64,000 nucleotides of DNA from Diadema setosum (Eukaryota; Echinodermata; Echinoidea; Diadematoida; Diadematidae). The stretch lies in assembly GCF_964275005.1 (NCBI RefSeq), contig NC_092698.1, forward strand, positions 28,038,447 to 28,102,446, given 5' to 3'. The translations under genes and the position numbers were made by a program. The notes beneath the pieces are model-generated. The model was given only the letters and a program-made list of their open reading frames with translations, did no database searches and was not told where the DNA came from. Each line of letters opens with the position of its first letter. Positions within the stretch are counted from its first letter, which is position 1. Positions 47,097 through 60,325 of the stretch are shown piece after piece.

Positions 47097-49710
47097 AGTA
47101 AGTTGTTCACGTGTTGCCGTGATAATATCAAAAACAAAACTGAAACAAAGTTCATGCTGTATTCACCAACAGTTTATTTCGTCACACAAATTTTCGAGAG
47201 ATTCGCTCTTTCTACCTTTCTATCATTCTCTTTCGTGAAAACTGACACATCCTTAATGAAAACCGAAGCTTCACATTGTGCTGCTTTACTCAACATACTA
47301 CCTAGTATAATAATGCTCAGAAATTGTAATGATGATCTTATTTTTTACAAGGGTATTTTACCTACTTTTGATCTTTAACTTTTTCTAGTTCAAGCTATGC
47401 TAAGTTAATAGTATTTCAAACATTGCTTTATTGGATCAAACTATCATTGGCGATTTCAAACGATACAGGTATTCAAAATAGACGGTAACGCTAAATTATT
47501 GAAGCCGATTTATTCTCTTTCTGGTTGAAAATAGCATTCCCATCCGGATAAGGGTATACTTCTCGATTTCAAAGTATTATGTCAAAAGCTGAAATATAGG
47601 TAATTTTGTTAAGTATGGCAGCAGCAACAGTGTACATGAAGTAATACACAAATAGATCGCAAACGAAATTATTGCTTCCTTCGGAAATCTTCTTGAAATG
47701 TTCATCTTAACGTAGTCATCTTCAGAGACAGAGTACAATGTCATCATTAAGTTATGAGCGATTAAATGTAATTTCCCAAAATTGGCTATTAGCGGGGGGA
47801 TAGAAATAAACTAATGAATCAACGACTAGATGAATTATAGATAAATAATTGTATCAACATTGTATATAACAATCTTATTATTCATCAAGTAATTGATCGA
47901 TTATTTAATGTTTACATAAGAAACAAAAATAAGAACTAAATAACTTTGTAACTATATCGCAATATATATATATATATATATTGTATGATAAAATACTAAA
48001 TGTAAACCGTTGGTGTAAATCAATGTACACCGTCAATTTTTGTCAAGGCTATAGGATGAATACATGAGTATTCACATATAGCATAAATTATTATTATCTT
48101 CTCAGTACACCTAATCGTGAAGGCAGTCGGCGTTCTCATTTAAAAGTCTCTTCATGGAGCCCGCTCATCTTTTTTTTTTTTCTAAAAACAGAAACGTTCA
48201 TGTATTTGTTAATAGAAGTTTGGCGAGAATACAGATTGATATGATCTAATATGAGTGACAGACTTCATGTTGCTGCCTCTTCTTGGCAATTATCATATAA
48301 ATTAGGGAAGGAGATAAAACAAAGGGACAATCGTGCACTAGAATCCATCGTTCGTGGTCTAGAAATACAACTGGGACCGATGTGATTAGGCACGTATCTG
48401 TTTCCTACAAACAAATTATAAAGAAAAAAATGAAGGTCGTTTTATCTCATTTAGACGTTACATTGTCTTGTCTTGATGGCTATTATTTCGCAATTGTGAC
48501 CAAGAGGCAACGCTGTAATTGAAGGATAAGTTTTGACATTCAGATGAATTTCGCATCTGAGAAAATTAAGAAGAACGAGAGTCATGCCCTCAACAGTTTT
48601 AAAGTCAGAAAAGAAAGGTTATTATTTTAGTGAGCACTTTCTCAGGCACACAAACAGTGTACAGGCTATTTGCACTATACTGTCTTGTAATAATAATAAT
48701 TAAGGGTTGTTGCAATTATGGATCAATTTGCATAACATTAACAGAAACAAAGGACGTTTGTGAAAGACTTGAAATCATTCGCAGGTTTTGTCTGAAAGAG
48801 TGTCAATTATCCAACAAATCAAATCCTTCCGATTTCAGTGAGATCAGATCCAGTATGAAAGGTGACACGTGATTTTTGTTGGGTATATTTCGTCTATAAT
48901 CACTTGGTTTTGTCATGATTTTACGGAGACGTGCGTATTAGAGTAATGGAAAATATTTTCATCTATATCTTGTGATCATACCCTATTTTCTTCGTGAATA
49001 TTGCCCCTGTGATGTAAGAATATAAAAGTACCCATTTCTGATATAAAGAGTGACACATTATGTCATGGTAAGTCATGAGCTCTTTCATTATGGTAGAAAA
49101 TAAAAGTTTGTGGAATTCTCTTTAAACATATTTCTTTATGCCGTCCCCCCCCCCCGTTTTAATAATATCACATGCATGCCCGCATCACATGTTTTTATTA
49201 TAGCCTTTTTATCGATGACACAACATGGTTTTAACCAACATTCAAAAATTCACAACTTTTGAACAGACCCTCCGATTTTGCGCAAACTTCACTGATGTAT
49301 TCTAATATTTCTGCATTCACTGAACCCACATAATGCATTTAGGGGGAATCTACCGCCCCTCCCCATTGTCTTTCTCTCTCCCCATCTCCCCCCCCCCCCC
49401 CCTCTCTCTCTCTCTGAAAATAATAGTGCTTTACCATAATGACAGTGTTTGTTTATCTGTTTATGAGCATGCGATCGAGAATTTGTGCATTTGATCAATG
49501 AAATACATCCATTCCATCTCATCCGAATGCGTTCAGAATTCGGACAACAACTAAAAATATTGCAGGAAAAGCCAAATTAATTCTGTGAACGGAATCAGTG
49601 TGGCAAGCCTATAAACAGTAATACTTTGGAAATAAATCTACAAAAGGAAACATACAACCGAAAACGTCAATACAAGAGAAAGAAAACGTAGCCATGGAAG
49701 AATTTGTATG

Positions 49711-49790
49711 GCTTTCTATAGCTCAGTCGGTATAACAGCACCGGACTAGCATTCCGGAGGTCTCTGGTTCGAATCCCGTTGGAATCCCAT
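49711..49790 (+). pseudogene. tRNA-Ala(AGC)-like pseudogene or SINE head
   Basis: Box A TAGCTCAGTCGG (49719-49730) and box B GGTTCGAATCC (49766-49776) are intact. The anticodon arm is perfect: CCGGA/TCCGG with loop CTAGCAT, anticodon AGC. The acceptor stem does not pair, the D stem is lost and the T stem is weak. A T-rich run follows. This is a decayed tRNA copy or the head of a tRNA-derived SINE, not a working tRNA. Confidence 0.6.
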
Positions 49791-50868
49791 TTTCTTTGCT
49801 CGTTTTTTTTTTCCCACTAATAAATAATCTAAATTGACATTGATTGTAATTTCACTTGTCACAATTTTTTGGGGTGATATTTTGCCGCGTTCTCGATGAT
49901 TCGACCATGAATAAGTAATCACTCATTACCCGGAACAGATTTCAGATGCATCTTTGCCTTCATTATTCTCTTTGCTTTTTTTTTTTTTTTTGGGGGGGGG
50001 GGGGGGGAGGGGTTGATTATGATAACGATCACTTTTCACAAATATCTTTGTAGTTTAGTTTCAACAGCCATTTAGGCTTTTCTTATCTGTTAATTTGTGG
50101 TTAGGACCTGTTATTCGTTTTGTTTGTTTATACTTTTTTTTTATTCTGACACGTTTCTAATTGCAATGTATATACAAAGACAATTTTCTTTGTCGGAGGA
50201 CGGAGGACCGAACAAGTAAATCATAATGACAGTATTTTTTTTTTTAAATTTATGTCCGTTATTGATTTCTATAACAGTTACAAAACAAGAATGAATAAGA
50301 TCAGAAATCACAGTATTTCATAATGATACTGTAAAAAAAAAGGAAGCGAAAAAAAAAACAACGAAAAAAGTGGTACAATATTAAGAAAATAAAATAAAAA
50401 GGGGGGGGGCTGGGCACAACTAACATTATGATCCTTCAGGACAATATCATAAGAAATATAACCAACAAGGTCATGATTAAAAAAAAAACAGTTTTGAGAT
50501 GATGTTTCATAACATTCAAAACATCCTACATATAAAGAATAATGTAATAGCTGGGGTAATACCGGGTAGATATAGTTTTGATGGCCATAATCAAATGTTC
50601 TGAGCATTCCTATACATGAGAAATTACATTGTATTGTAATTCTAATTTCATGTTATAGAATATTATTAGTGTCTCCTGGCATCATCCATTGCAAAGTAGC
50701 CCGGTCGCTTAGAAGTTTTTACTATACGCAAATAAAAACTATCAGAGTTGTTTTATAGAACGAAACCAAGTTAACTAAAAGAGTGCATAATATTATAGGT
50801 ATCTATTAGGCAAAACAAAACGACGCAACATAACCAGTCACATTAACCGATATGGGTGCTGTTCGTTA

Positions 50869-51104
50869 TTCCGAAGGTTCGATATTCCGAAGGTTCGTTA
50901 TTCCGAAGGTTCGTTAATCCGAAACACGCAAATTCCCTATACCTAGAGGTTCGTTAATCCGAACATTTGTGGCGTCATTCCAAAGGTTCGTTATTCCGAA
51001 GATTTGTTCATTCGAAAATGAAATTCGGAAAAACGAACCTTCGGAATAACGAATCTTCGGACTGAAGAGCCTTCGGAATAACGAACCTTCGGAATAACGA
51101 GCTG
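50869..51104. mobile_element. Palindromic element of TTCGTTATTCCGAAGG repeats
   Basis: The left arm holds three or more GTTCGTTATTCCGAAG copies, and the right arm holds their inverse, CTTCGGAATAACGAAC. Flanking ACCGATAT and ATATCGGT-type bases also pair. It can fold for nearly its whole length. Noncoding. Confidence 0.65.
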
Positions 51105-52016
51105 TAACCAACCGATATACAGAAGCACTATTGAAAAGAATGAAGTATCGTATTAAAGAGAAAAACAAGTTTTCAGTCGTTCCTGCGGCCAAGTTATTTC
51201 ATATAAAGCAATGCAAGATCACTAAAAACAAATAAACAAGATGGACATTAACTCGATAAAGTTGTCCTCTTATTTTAGGTAGCCAGGCTCATGTAAATAA
51301 TAATGAACAATCATGCGCCTCCTAATAGAAATTACCCCTGCACATGCAATACCACATTACTTGGTGTTTCTCATAGGTTTTGAGCAATATGCATAGATCA
51401 TGTTATACAACCTCTCCGTCTGCAAAGTAGATATATTCTGATTATATTACCTTGGATTCTTAACTTTAGAACAACTTCGAGATTTTGATACAGCTTGACA
51501 TCAGTCGGTTATTATTCCATGTGGCCTTCTAGTTTTTAATCCTAGAATGTTCTGAACATAGGCTTATATAGGCTGACCTAATCTCGGACGTTATAAAATT
51601 GCTATCCTAAATCGACTATGTCGATAGGCAGACCCTTTTTAGTTCTGTTCTTCTGTTTTTAAATCTCATTTCTCTTTGCCAGTGAATCATTCGAGCACAG
51701 CAGTGTGAATACTCCTGTCGTCCTAGGCAGTTTCTGATTCGCCGTTACATTTGGGACCTTCCCGCTTTAATTCGCAATTTCCCATGATTAGATATACCAA
51801 CAATAGTGAAAACGAGAGAAGTTTAGTGAGAGACTAAATTCGGCTATAAGAAATGCATGCATGCAGTGGATGTCACCTCTCTCTTGTGCCGATTTAACAG
51901 GTGTAGACTGTCGATCGCTGGACAACTGGATGGATGACTCTTACTTTTAAATATCGCAGGACAAATTGAGAAATCTCTGTTTGTCCTTGTGTATGTTTGC
52001 ATGTCTCTCTCCCCCA

Positions 52017-52056
<40 letters not shown>

Positions 52057-53580
52057 ATGTCTGTATATAGTCTATCTTTCCTTATCATTCTTGTTGTTGA
52101 TATAAAAGTTTCTGATATCTGAATACTCACTTCTTGTCAGTAAGGATCCAATGATGACACAGTCTTTCCATTTTGCGAAGAAAAACGCGTATAACTCTTT
52201 ATTAATATGCCTAATTTTATAGTAATCACGGTGTATGATTGCTTGGCTATTATATCAGCGTTGAACAGCAAAAAAAAAAAAGAAAAAAAAAAGAAAAAAG
52301 CGTTATCATAATAGGTCGTGTTCACAGTTCTCTTCCTACTAAACTTTAATGTTATTTTGATCGTTAATTTAAACACACACACAGTGACACACATACACAC
52401 AAATACACACACACACAAAGAAAACACAAAACGATCGTCTGGGTGAATTGACGTGACTATGAATCAGTAATTGTTGTGTCTCTACGAAGTTTGTATCATA
52501 ATTCCTGCAAGCATCATTTCGTGGAACTTTGATATTTCATAACTCCTACCATTTTTGTGCGATCTTGCTTGAACTTTTGCTGTTCCATATAATATGTCTT
52601 GTTTACCTATTTTATTTTAAAATCAATTTAAATATGGCCCGTAAATCGAAAAATGCGATCTATGTAACCTAAGATGAAAATAAAAAGAAGAAAAATTAAG
52701 CTCGTTCAGTTTGAGAGCTATGATATCAGTTTTTGTTTTTTCCATAGAACACTATAACCCGCATTTATGCAAATGAAACTGTAACATGGTTACAATTTTA
52801 ATTTAAGGAAAAAAAATCCTGTGCATATTGAAGAACGGGTGTGATTATTTTTTCTTTTACTTATGTCTCAACTATTTGAAAAAATCAAATTGTTGGTTAT
52901 ATCAAAATGCCATTCTTGATCGTGGGTAATATCATCACCATAATATGAAAATACGCAACAGGCTGCATGGAAAACACTCAAGAGGTTTAGATACATAAGC
53001 GATCGTGGTGAATAAAGGAATGACGCCACCACCCAATCGTGATGATATCGCCATACCCGCCCGTACGGCCGCTGTGCTTTGAAATGGGCTACTACGTTTA
53101 CCAATCGGCTCGACCCACCGAAGATGAGATGACAGGTGTACCACATATTCTTCTCTCAAGGCAAATTATATGGGGTTCCACCTCTGGTATCTCGCATAAG
53201 ATTACTTTAGCAAATTATCTGAGCAAGATAACTCATGAAAGTGTTTTAAATGATCACTTGTTTGAAAAATGATGACACTGGATCAAATGTAACATCAGAT
53301 ATGAGGTGCATTAACAACGAATACCAACTCCAGTTTACACAACTGATTCCGATCAAGACTAGTTTATCGGTATGGGATTGAATGGCGGCGACTGATGATC
53401 ACTCCTCTCACTGAACGTGGCGTCGTACATCCGTCAATCTTAGCTTCTTTCCCTTTCACATCTTCGACAACACCTTTAATCATCGAGGAATATACAGTGG
53501 CCACACATTCTCTTGGATGTTACTGGGGACAATCATGGAATCGTAATCTTTAACTGGATAATAGTTCACTGCGAAACGTT
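51105..53580. other. Noncoding, AT-rich
   Basis: No exon recognised. It contains a (CT)n run at 52023-52054, a CA-rich run at 52374-52420 and a GC-richer patch at 53030-53160 with two minus-strand CGATTGG (CCAAT-type) motifs, which might mark a promoter. Confidence 0.4.
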
Positions 53581-53587
53581 CTGAGGA

Positions 53588-53614
53588 TGACTACGAAGGA
53601 ACTGTACTGCAAGG
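53588..53614 (+). CDS. Candidate first coding exon (MTTKELYCK), gene unknown
   Basis: ATG at 53588 opens nine codons that end AAG before a good GTAGGT donor, 430-550 bp after the CCAAT-bearing GC-rich patch. No downstream exon with recognisable homology was found before the window ends. This is a weak call from splice-site quality and context alone. Confidence 0.2.
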
Positions 53615-56600
53615 TAGGTACGCCCCCTGCCAACACGGCCCGGCTAGTGGGGTCTCTAGAAGTATCGTCGAGTGAGTTGTGGGGAGTGCTGGCAAAAGAC
53701 AGTGAGAATGATGACTGAGCTGCGATATCACACCGGGAACTGGTCATTCATTGATTGGTATCTGCACTACTGTTGTGTGATAGAGTTATGTGTTGATTCT
53801 GGCTGTGCCCGCAATATTGTTGTGAATGTGTGTCATAATTGCTGGATTCATGATTTGCATGGACATTACAAAGGACATCTAGTCCCAGATAAAAATAGGT
53901 CCTGGCTTTAGCAGCTAAAATTCCTAAAGATTTTCTGCAGGCATTTTCTGAAAGGTCTTTCTGAAAACTAATGTATGAATATTAATAAAACCCTGTGTGT
54001 CTCACATCCAGTAGAGATTTGATATAATTTAGCATGCAAAGGAGATAGCATTAACAATGTTTCTCATGACCTACTTTCATGACCAACCAATGAGACAAAT
54101 TTACTCATCATATTATGCATGGCTCAAAGCTTTCCAAATTTCTGTAACATACTGTATTTTGCCCCGATATCAGGTGCATTGATATAAATGAATAAAGTAA
54201 GTGGGGGTAAACTTGGGCCCCTCTGTTAGGGTGATTTTACCAAACCTATGGTACTACATATTTTACTATTATACCGCAGGTGTTTAAAGTTGTGAATAAC
54301 AAGTAAAAGTTCATAAAGCAAGTCTCCCATGCCATGATTCAGCCATAACAGTGTCCAAAATTTGACCGCCTCCTACATTGTACATGTAAAACCTAGATTT
54401 CTATGTCATATGCCTTTAGATGTCAAATTTTGGCACATGAGGTGTAGGTTTTTTACCAAATGTTTTACAGGGTAGGCATTAATATTTAAGGTAATGAGAT
54501 TTCTAGAGGGATGGTACAGTTTGGGTTTAGATGGGGCTGCAGGTTTCCAACTGTCTTTCGCATGTGTTTGTGAGATAATGAGAAACCTCATGTGAAATAT
54601 GAAAGAACATGCAATTCTTAGAGGAATTCACAGTTTATTTGATTAAAATTAGTCTTGAAATGGCTGAGATATCCAAAGAAGCGATTCTAATAAAATGCGA
54701 CTGGCCACAACTTTTATTAGGATCTCTTTGTTTTACTTTGTTGTTGGATAAAGGAGTATGTAGACGGACATGTACATGTGTATTAATTATGAACCAGCTC
54801 AATAGTGTGTTTATAAAAAATGGTATCTGACAAATTGCCAACTGTTGCACTGTAGATTTCACATGAGAAAAATTGAGAATTAACAAATTTATATTATGCC
54901 AGTGTTGCACATTTTATAGTGATCACATTGAATTTATGAAAACTGGTGCTGGTACCGAATGTATGTGTACAGTGTAGATCTTGTTTCTCTACCAGGTGAA
55001 AACTGTTATTTCTTCTGGGTCAGATCTGCTGTCTCTTTTGTGTGTGTGTGTGTGTTCGTGTGTTTTTCATCAACATCTAAAACAAATATAATGTTATGCT
55101 GATTAGAAAATATTGATGCAATATCCATACAGATATTACAGTAAATATATCATTTCATTTTGTATTTACTTAATATCAGAAAGCTTTCTCAAATGAGATT
55201 TTATACGCTCAATTTTGTTTTGAGCGCCTTATGATCCTTTCTGTGTGTCTACTTTAATATCGATGCCTTATTGGCAGTAATATCCAAATCAGCGTGACAT
55301 ATTAATAGACCTTTGTTGATTTGTTCCAAATTACAAATGCAGGATGTTGTGTGAAGTGACTGTAAATAATAGCTGGGATAGTGATTGTCATCTTCCTTGT
55401 CATTCTTAATTAAGGACACGAGAGAGGGAAAGAGAGAGAGATATGGGGGAGGGGTGGGGGAGAATGATAGAGAGAATGGGAACTGTGAGAGTGTGCCGTC
55501 ACAATATTTTTTGGGCGGACTGACGTAACTCCAAGGGCGGTTTTGGCCTGAGCCGGGGTTACAGCGCTATTTTCGTCCCACTTGGGTAAATACGACGGAA
55601 ACAATTGCCTGTCAAGTGTCTAGTGGGAACTTCTTGTCGTGGGACTCTACTGGCACCATGTGACTTGTTCTGGTTAACTCTCATGGAACCAGCATCTCAA
55701 AGTTTCATTGATATAATGTGCAACAGGTTTACCAGCAGTATTGACAGGGTTAGGTTAGGATACCAAAGTATTACTCAGTTTGCCATTCCAACTGAATTTG
55801 TTGTATCCTAGACAATAGGTTGATGAAAATCTATGATTGTTTGTCTGTAAAATTAGTCATAATTGATGAGCTGTTACAAATAAGGAGAGGTGTTAAGATC
55901 TTTGATCTGTAGAGTGCTATGCCTGTAGGTTTTCCCAGATTTTAATTACTTTTATTGTTGTTACCATACTACTGAAACAAATAATAGCATGATACCCTAA
56001 ATCTTATTATGATGATTCACAAAATTGAAATGTTTTGTTATGTTTTGAAGTAATTAGTCAGCTGGGTATGGTGGAGCAGGGAGAGAATGTTTTCAAGCCA
56101 AAGGTCATGACCCTAAGATTGACCATGAGTCATACTGTACCAGCAGGTATGTATACCAAGCTATGCAGGCAAGCATTCTTTGGCATGCGAGTATTCTATG
56201 ACATTCCTTCCTTATTTGCCTTGATGAAAACATTAAGAATGTAGATGTCAAATTGAGGAAGTTGTTGGTTGTTATGGGTTGTAGGGCGTTAATGGGCTGT
56301 TGGGACGGGGCAATCCTGATAGAGTGGTTATTGTTGTTATTTTTACTTCTTGCAGAGGTGCATACGGAGCATCGATGAATAGCCAAAGTAATTTGTGAAA
56401 CATGTCAATGTTGACAATGTGATTCTCATATATGTCATACATTGTATGGCTATGTTTCATATTATTTCATGGAATTTTTTGAACAGTCCATGAATAAAAA
56501 TAAACACAGTCCTTGGGATTGAAACACAAATTTGGCTACCAAGTACTAGGTATTCACTGTATACCTGACTACTGCATCACATATTGTTGTATGACTTCCC

Positions 56601-57956
56601 GGCTCAAATCTGACAAAGAGTAGGCTGGAATGAATTCCACTTTCTCTTTATAGCATTTGAAAACAGTAAGCTCGAAGATTTAAATGTTGAAGCAAACCTT
56701 TTTCAAATTGGACCATCCTACATTTATTAAAAAAGTGATTGAAATACATACAAGAGAGTTTGGGGTGCAGTTTCATAGAAAAAGGAGAAAATACGAATAA
56801 AAAATTTGGGTCACTTAGACATGCTGTGCAGAAGTATCAATAAAAACTTATATTTCACAGTGAAAGAAGCACCAGTCTGAAATAAAGATATGGTCCAGAA
56901 AAACTGCTATTAAATATCTTGATATTAATTTTGTTTTGAGCCATCAAATTTTTACAGCAGGTAGAGAACAGACTACTATGCCGGGTAAGACAAACTTGAA
57001 AATTTGAGCTAGACAATCGTAATGACACATTTTGGTCTACGACAGAGAATCCTACTCCTATTCTTTGACGTTTTGTGGGTTTAGCTGGGCAGTCACATTT
57101 GTGACTGGTAACACAGTCAGCTAATGTGTTGATAGTCACAAGCATTGTCATTAAAATAGAATATATATCATCATATTTTCTCCTCAAATATTTGTTGCAT
57201 ACCAGTCAGTAGAGTCTATCTACAGTAGATGCCACTAGAGCTACAGTGACTGCAAATGGTGTGTAAAGCCATCTTGTTTACTTCTGTAAATAAGCAATTG
57301 GATGTGCTAATTCAAGCTCATCATGGCTCAATTTGACTGTGCATGGATCATATTACTGTCATGGATTCTTGATTCCCAGTTTGAAGGTCTGATATACGAA
57401 TCATCACACTCAAGGTATGCATGCTTTAAAGACACAGTGATGATCTCTCTTTTTTTTGGGGGGGGGGGGAGGGGTCAAATTTTGGAAGAGGAAGAGTGTG
57501 TGTAGATATAGAGAAGGGGGAGGGATGATGATTCTCTTATTATGGAAAATCTATTTCACATCTGCAGTTGGCTCAGCAAACCTGCTACATGGTAAAAGTT
57601 TTAGGGAGACCCTTGTGGCCTCCATCAGTCTGTTATAAATGGGAATGAAAGGGTCAGAATCTGGTTCACAGATTTCCAGATAGCTGTATAGATCACATCC
57701 TTTGTAATTTATTTCTTGATTGGATAGATTTTGCAGATCTGAAAAAGTTCTGAACCCATGGTACACTAAATGAGACAGCTGTTCTAGGGTACCTGTAGCT
57801 TTTACATTAGTCAGTATTGGCATAAAAGCCATGCCAACATATGTGATAAAATGAATTTAATGTCATGATGAAAAGCACTATGCAGTATTAATTTGTAAAC
57901 ATGAGGCTTTGAAAATATCGCCATACAATTATGGTGTTTACAATGACTGTAAAACG
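53615..57956. other. Noncoding, nothing recognised
   Basis: AT-rich sequence with a short (TG)n at about 55037-55055 and GA-rich runs near 55420-55470. A short ORF at 57323 (hydrophobic N-terminus, GTATGC donor at about 57416) resembles a signal-peptide exon, but nothing supports it. Confidence 0.35.
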
Positions 57957-58151
57957 AGGAATGTTCGCGTGCATTTTAAATTTTGCGAATTTTGCGAGCG
58001 CCAAGATTCGTGAAATCAAAATGCACGTGAAATTATTTGTCTACACTATGCATTGAATGCCAGTTGCAATTTGCGAAAATTTCATGCCACGAAAAAGGCT
58101 GTCGGCTCCAATTCCCGAAAATTTCGTGCCGCAAATATATCATGTTTACAG
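57957..58151. mobile_element. CTGTAAAACGAGGA MITE
   Basis: Starts CTGTAAAACGAGGAATGTTCG and ends ATATATCATGTTTACAG, about 195 bp, with TCGCGAA/TTTGCGA-rich arms. TA follows the right end. Member of the CTGTA-ended group. Confidence 0.6.
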
Positions 58152-58290
58152 TAGTGTTCAATAAATTTTTGTCTTAGGAGCCCAGTTATTATTTTGTTTT
58201 ATCAAAGGACACCGTAATCGCAAGAAAAATAAAAGATGATTTGTACACAAGACCATGATTGAAATTTAGTCAAACTGTTAGTTCATGATA

Positions 58291-60325
58291 CAGTGAAACC
58301 CCGTTATAACGAGGTCCGTGGGACCGGCGATATTACCTCGTTATAACCGGTACCTCGTTATAACCGTACGCATCAAAAACAAAGAAAAACATAAGCACGA
58401 CATCGGAATATACCCACCCTTTGCGTTGTTATTACACAATTATGGATCATTATTATTGAGATAATAAAGGGAAATTATTTGTGAATTAGACGGAAAAGTA
58501 GATGTTGAAATGAGATAATTCTTTATTGTAATTCTTGTTTGTTAATTTTTCCTAACACCAGCGCAAATAGAGTAAAATACAGGCGTTGTTTACCATAACT
58601 TGCGAGGTATTTTAACGCTGTTGATGCCCAGCGGGAATGTGATGATTTCATGAATCATTTCGGCTGTAATCTTATACAATATAATCTTATGATCGTTGCG
58701 CTCGAAGGGATTAAAAATGCGTTCTTTATTTTCTTCCGAAAATTTCTTCGCGTTTTGTACATCCGTTCTTGAAAAATATGCGACAGGATTGAATGTGGAA
58801 GGTTACGTTGTGATCCTTTTTACGCAAATCTGTACCTCATAGACCATTCTGAAAGAAAGAAAAATCTTCATTGTGAAATGCAGTGCTAAAATTGTGATAA
58901 TGAACAAACCCAGATCTATTCAAACCAATAAATACGTTTGTTTCTAGGTTAACATGCTTATTCAACTATTTTTTACGCTACTGTCACCTGGCGAGATCGC
59001 GATAATTTCAGAGTAACATACATGCGTTATTTACCGTTAATTTGAGAGGTATTTTACGCTGTTGGAGCCCAGCGGGAATTCGATAATTTCATGAATCATT
59101 TCGGCTGTAAAACACAATGTATGATCGTTGCGTCCGACAGGATTAAAAATGCGTTCTTTATTTCTTTCGAAAATCTCTTCGCGTTTTGTACATCCTTGAA
59201 CTGTTAAATGCGTTTATTTCTTTTTCCGAACACCGATTAAGTAGGTTAATATGCGTTATTCAACTATTTTTACGCTACTGTCACCCGGCGAGATCGCGAT
59301 GATTTCATTAATTATTTCGGCTTTAATCATACACACTCATATTTAAATTATCATTTGTTAATGATAATGAACAAATCCAGATCTATTCAAATTAATAAAT
59401 GCGTTTGTTTCTTTTTCTGAACACCGATTAAGTAGGTTAACATGCGTTATTCAACTATTTTTACGCTACTGTCACCCGACGAGATCGCGATGATTTCATT
59501 AATTATTTCGGCTTTAATCATACACACTCATATTTAAATTATCATTTGTTAATGATAATGAACAAATCCAGATCTATTCAAATTAATAAATGCGTTCGTT
59601 TCTTTTTCTGAACACCGATTAAGGAGGTTAACATGCGCTATTCAACTATTTTACGCTACTGTCACCCGACGGGATCGCGATGATTTCATTAATTATTTCG
59701 GCTTTAATCATCCACACTCATATTTGCTAAGCAGCAAAAGAACTGGAAGTCGGAACTAAAAATGGAAAGGATATAATAATGAGTTGCACACGCATTCCAA
59801 TTGTCCATTTTTGGCCACAAGTGTCGCTACGTGAAAAGTTTTTGAATGCGTTATCTTTTTTATTTCTCGTTGCGGTGTGGTCTGCCCTAATATCACGCAC
59901 GCGTGTCTCGCGGAAAAGAAAATCGAATGATTATGTTTAATGATTTAGTAGGAACATCGGAAGACATTCCTGTGTATTATCGCGTGATTTAGAAGAAAAC
60001 ATGGAAGGAACGGTTCTCTGCAAAACGGAAAAAGACGTGGATAGCGTGATTTCGGTTTTCAGGGTTTCGTTTGTCGCGTGTTTGAAAGCGGCAATTTAGT
60101 CAAGAAATGGAACCTCGTTATATCCGATCAAATTGCTTATGTTTTTCTTTATCATGATGCATCGAAATTGTCCTCGTTATAACCGGAATCTCGTTATAAC
60201 CGAACTCGTTATAACCGATTCGTTCTGCCATAGGTTTACACGCAAAGGAAAACGGGACCGACGCGATTACCTCGTTATAAGCGGTTCCTCGTTATAACCG
60301 AACTCGTTATAACGGGGTTTCACTG
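58291..60325. mobile_element. 2-kb pogo/Tigger-like nonautonomous element with internal tandem repeats
   Basis: CAGTGAAACCCCGTTATAAC then GAGG at the left is inverted at the right as CGTTATAACGGGGTTTCACTG. TA flanks both ends (58289-58290, 60326-60327). These ends are the pogo/Tigger type. CTCGTTATAACCG is repeated inside both ends. The centre has a unit of about 190-200 bp (with TTATTCAACTATTTTTACGC and ATTAATTATTTCGGCTTTAA) in at least three tandem copies from about 59240 to 59720. No transposase ORF. Confidence 0.85.

Noticed and set aside
49711-49790. Functional tRNA-Ala
   Set aside because: Acceptor and D stems do not pair, although the anticodon arm and the promoter boxes survive.
52868-53159. 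Overlapping minus-strand open frames
   Set aside because: No recognisable motif and no splice context; more likely composition of the GC-rich patch.
57323-57416. Signal-peptide-like first exon with a GTATGC donor
   Set aside because: No homology, no partner exon and an AT-rich context; too weak to call.
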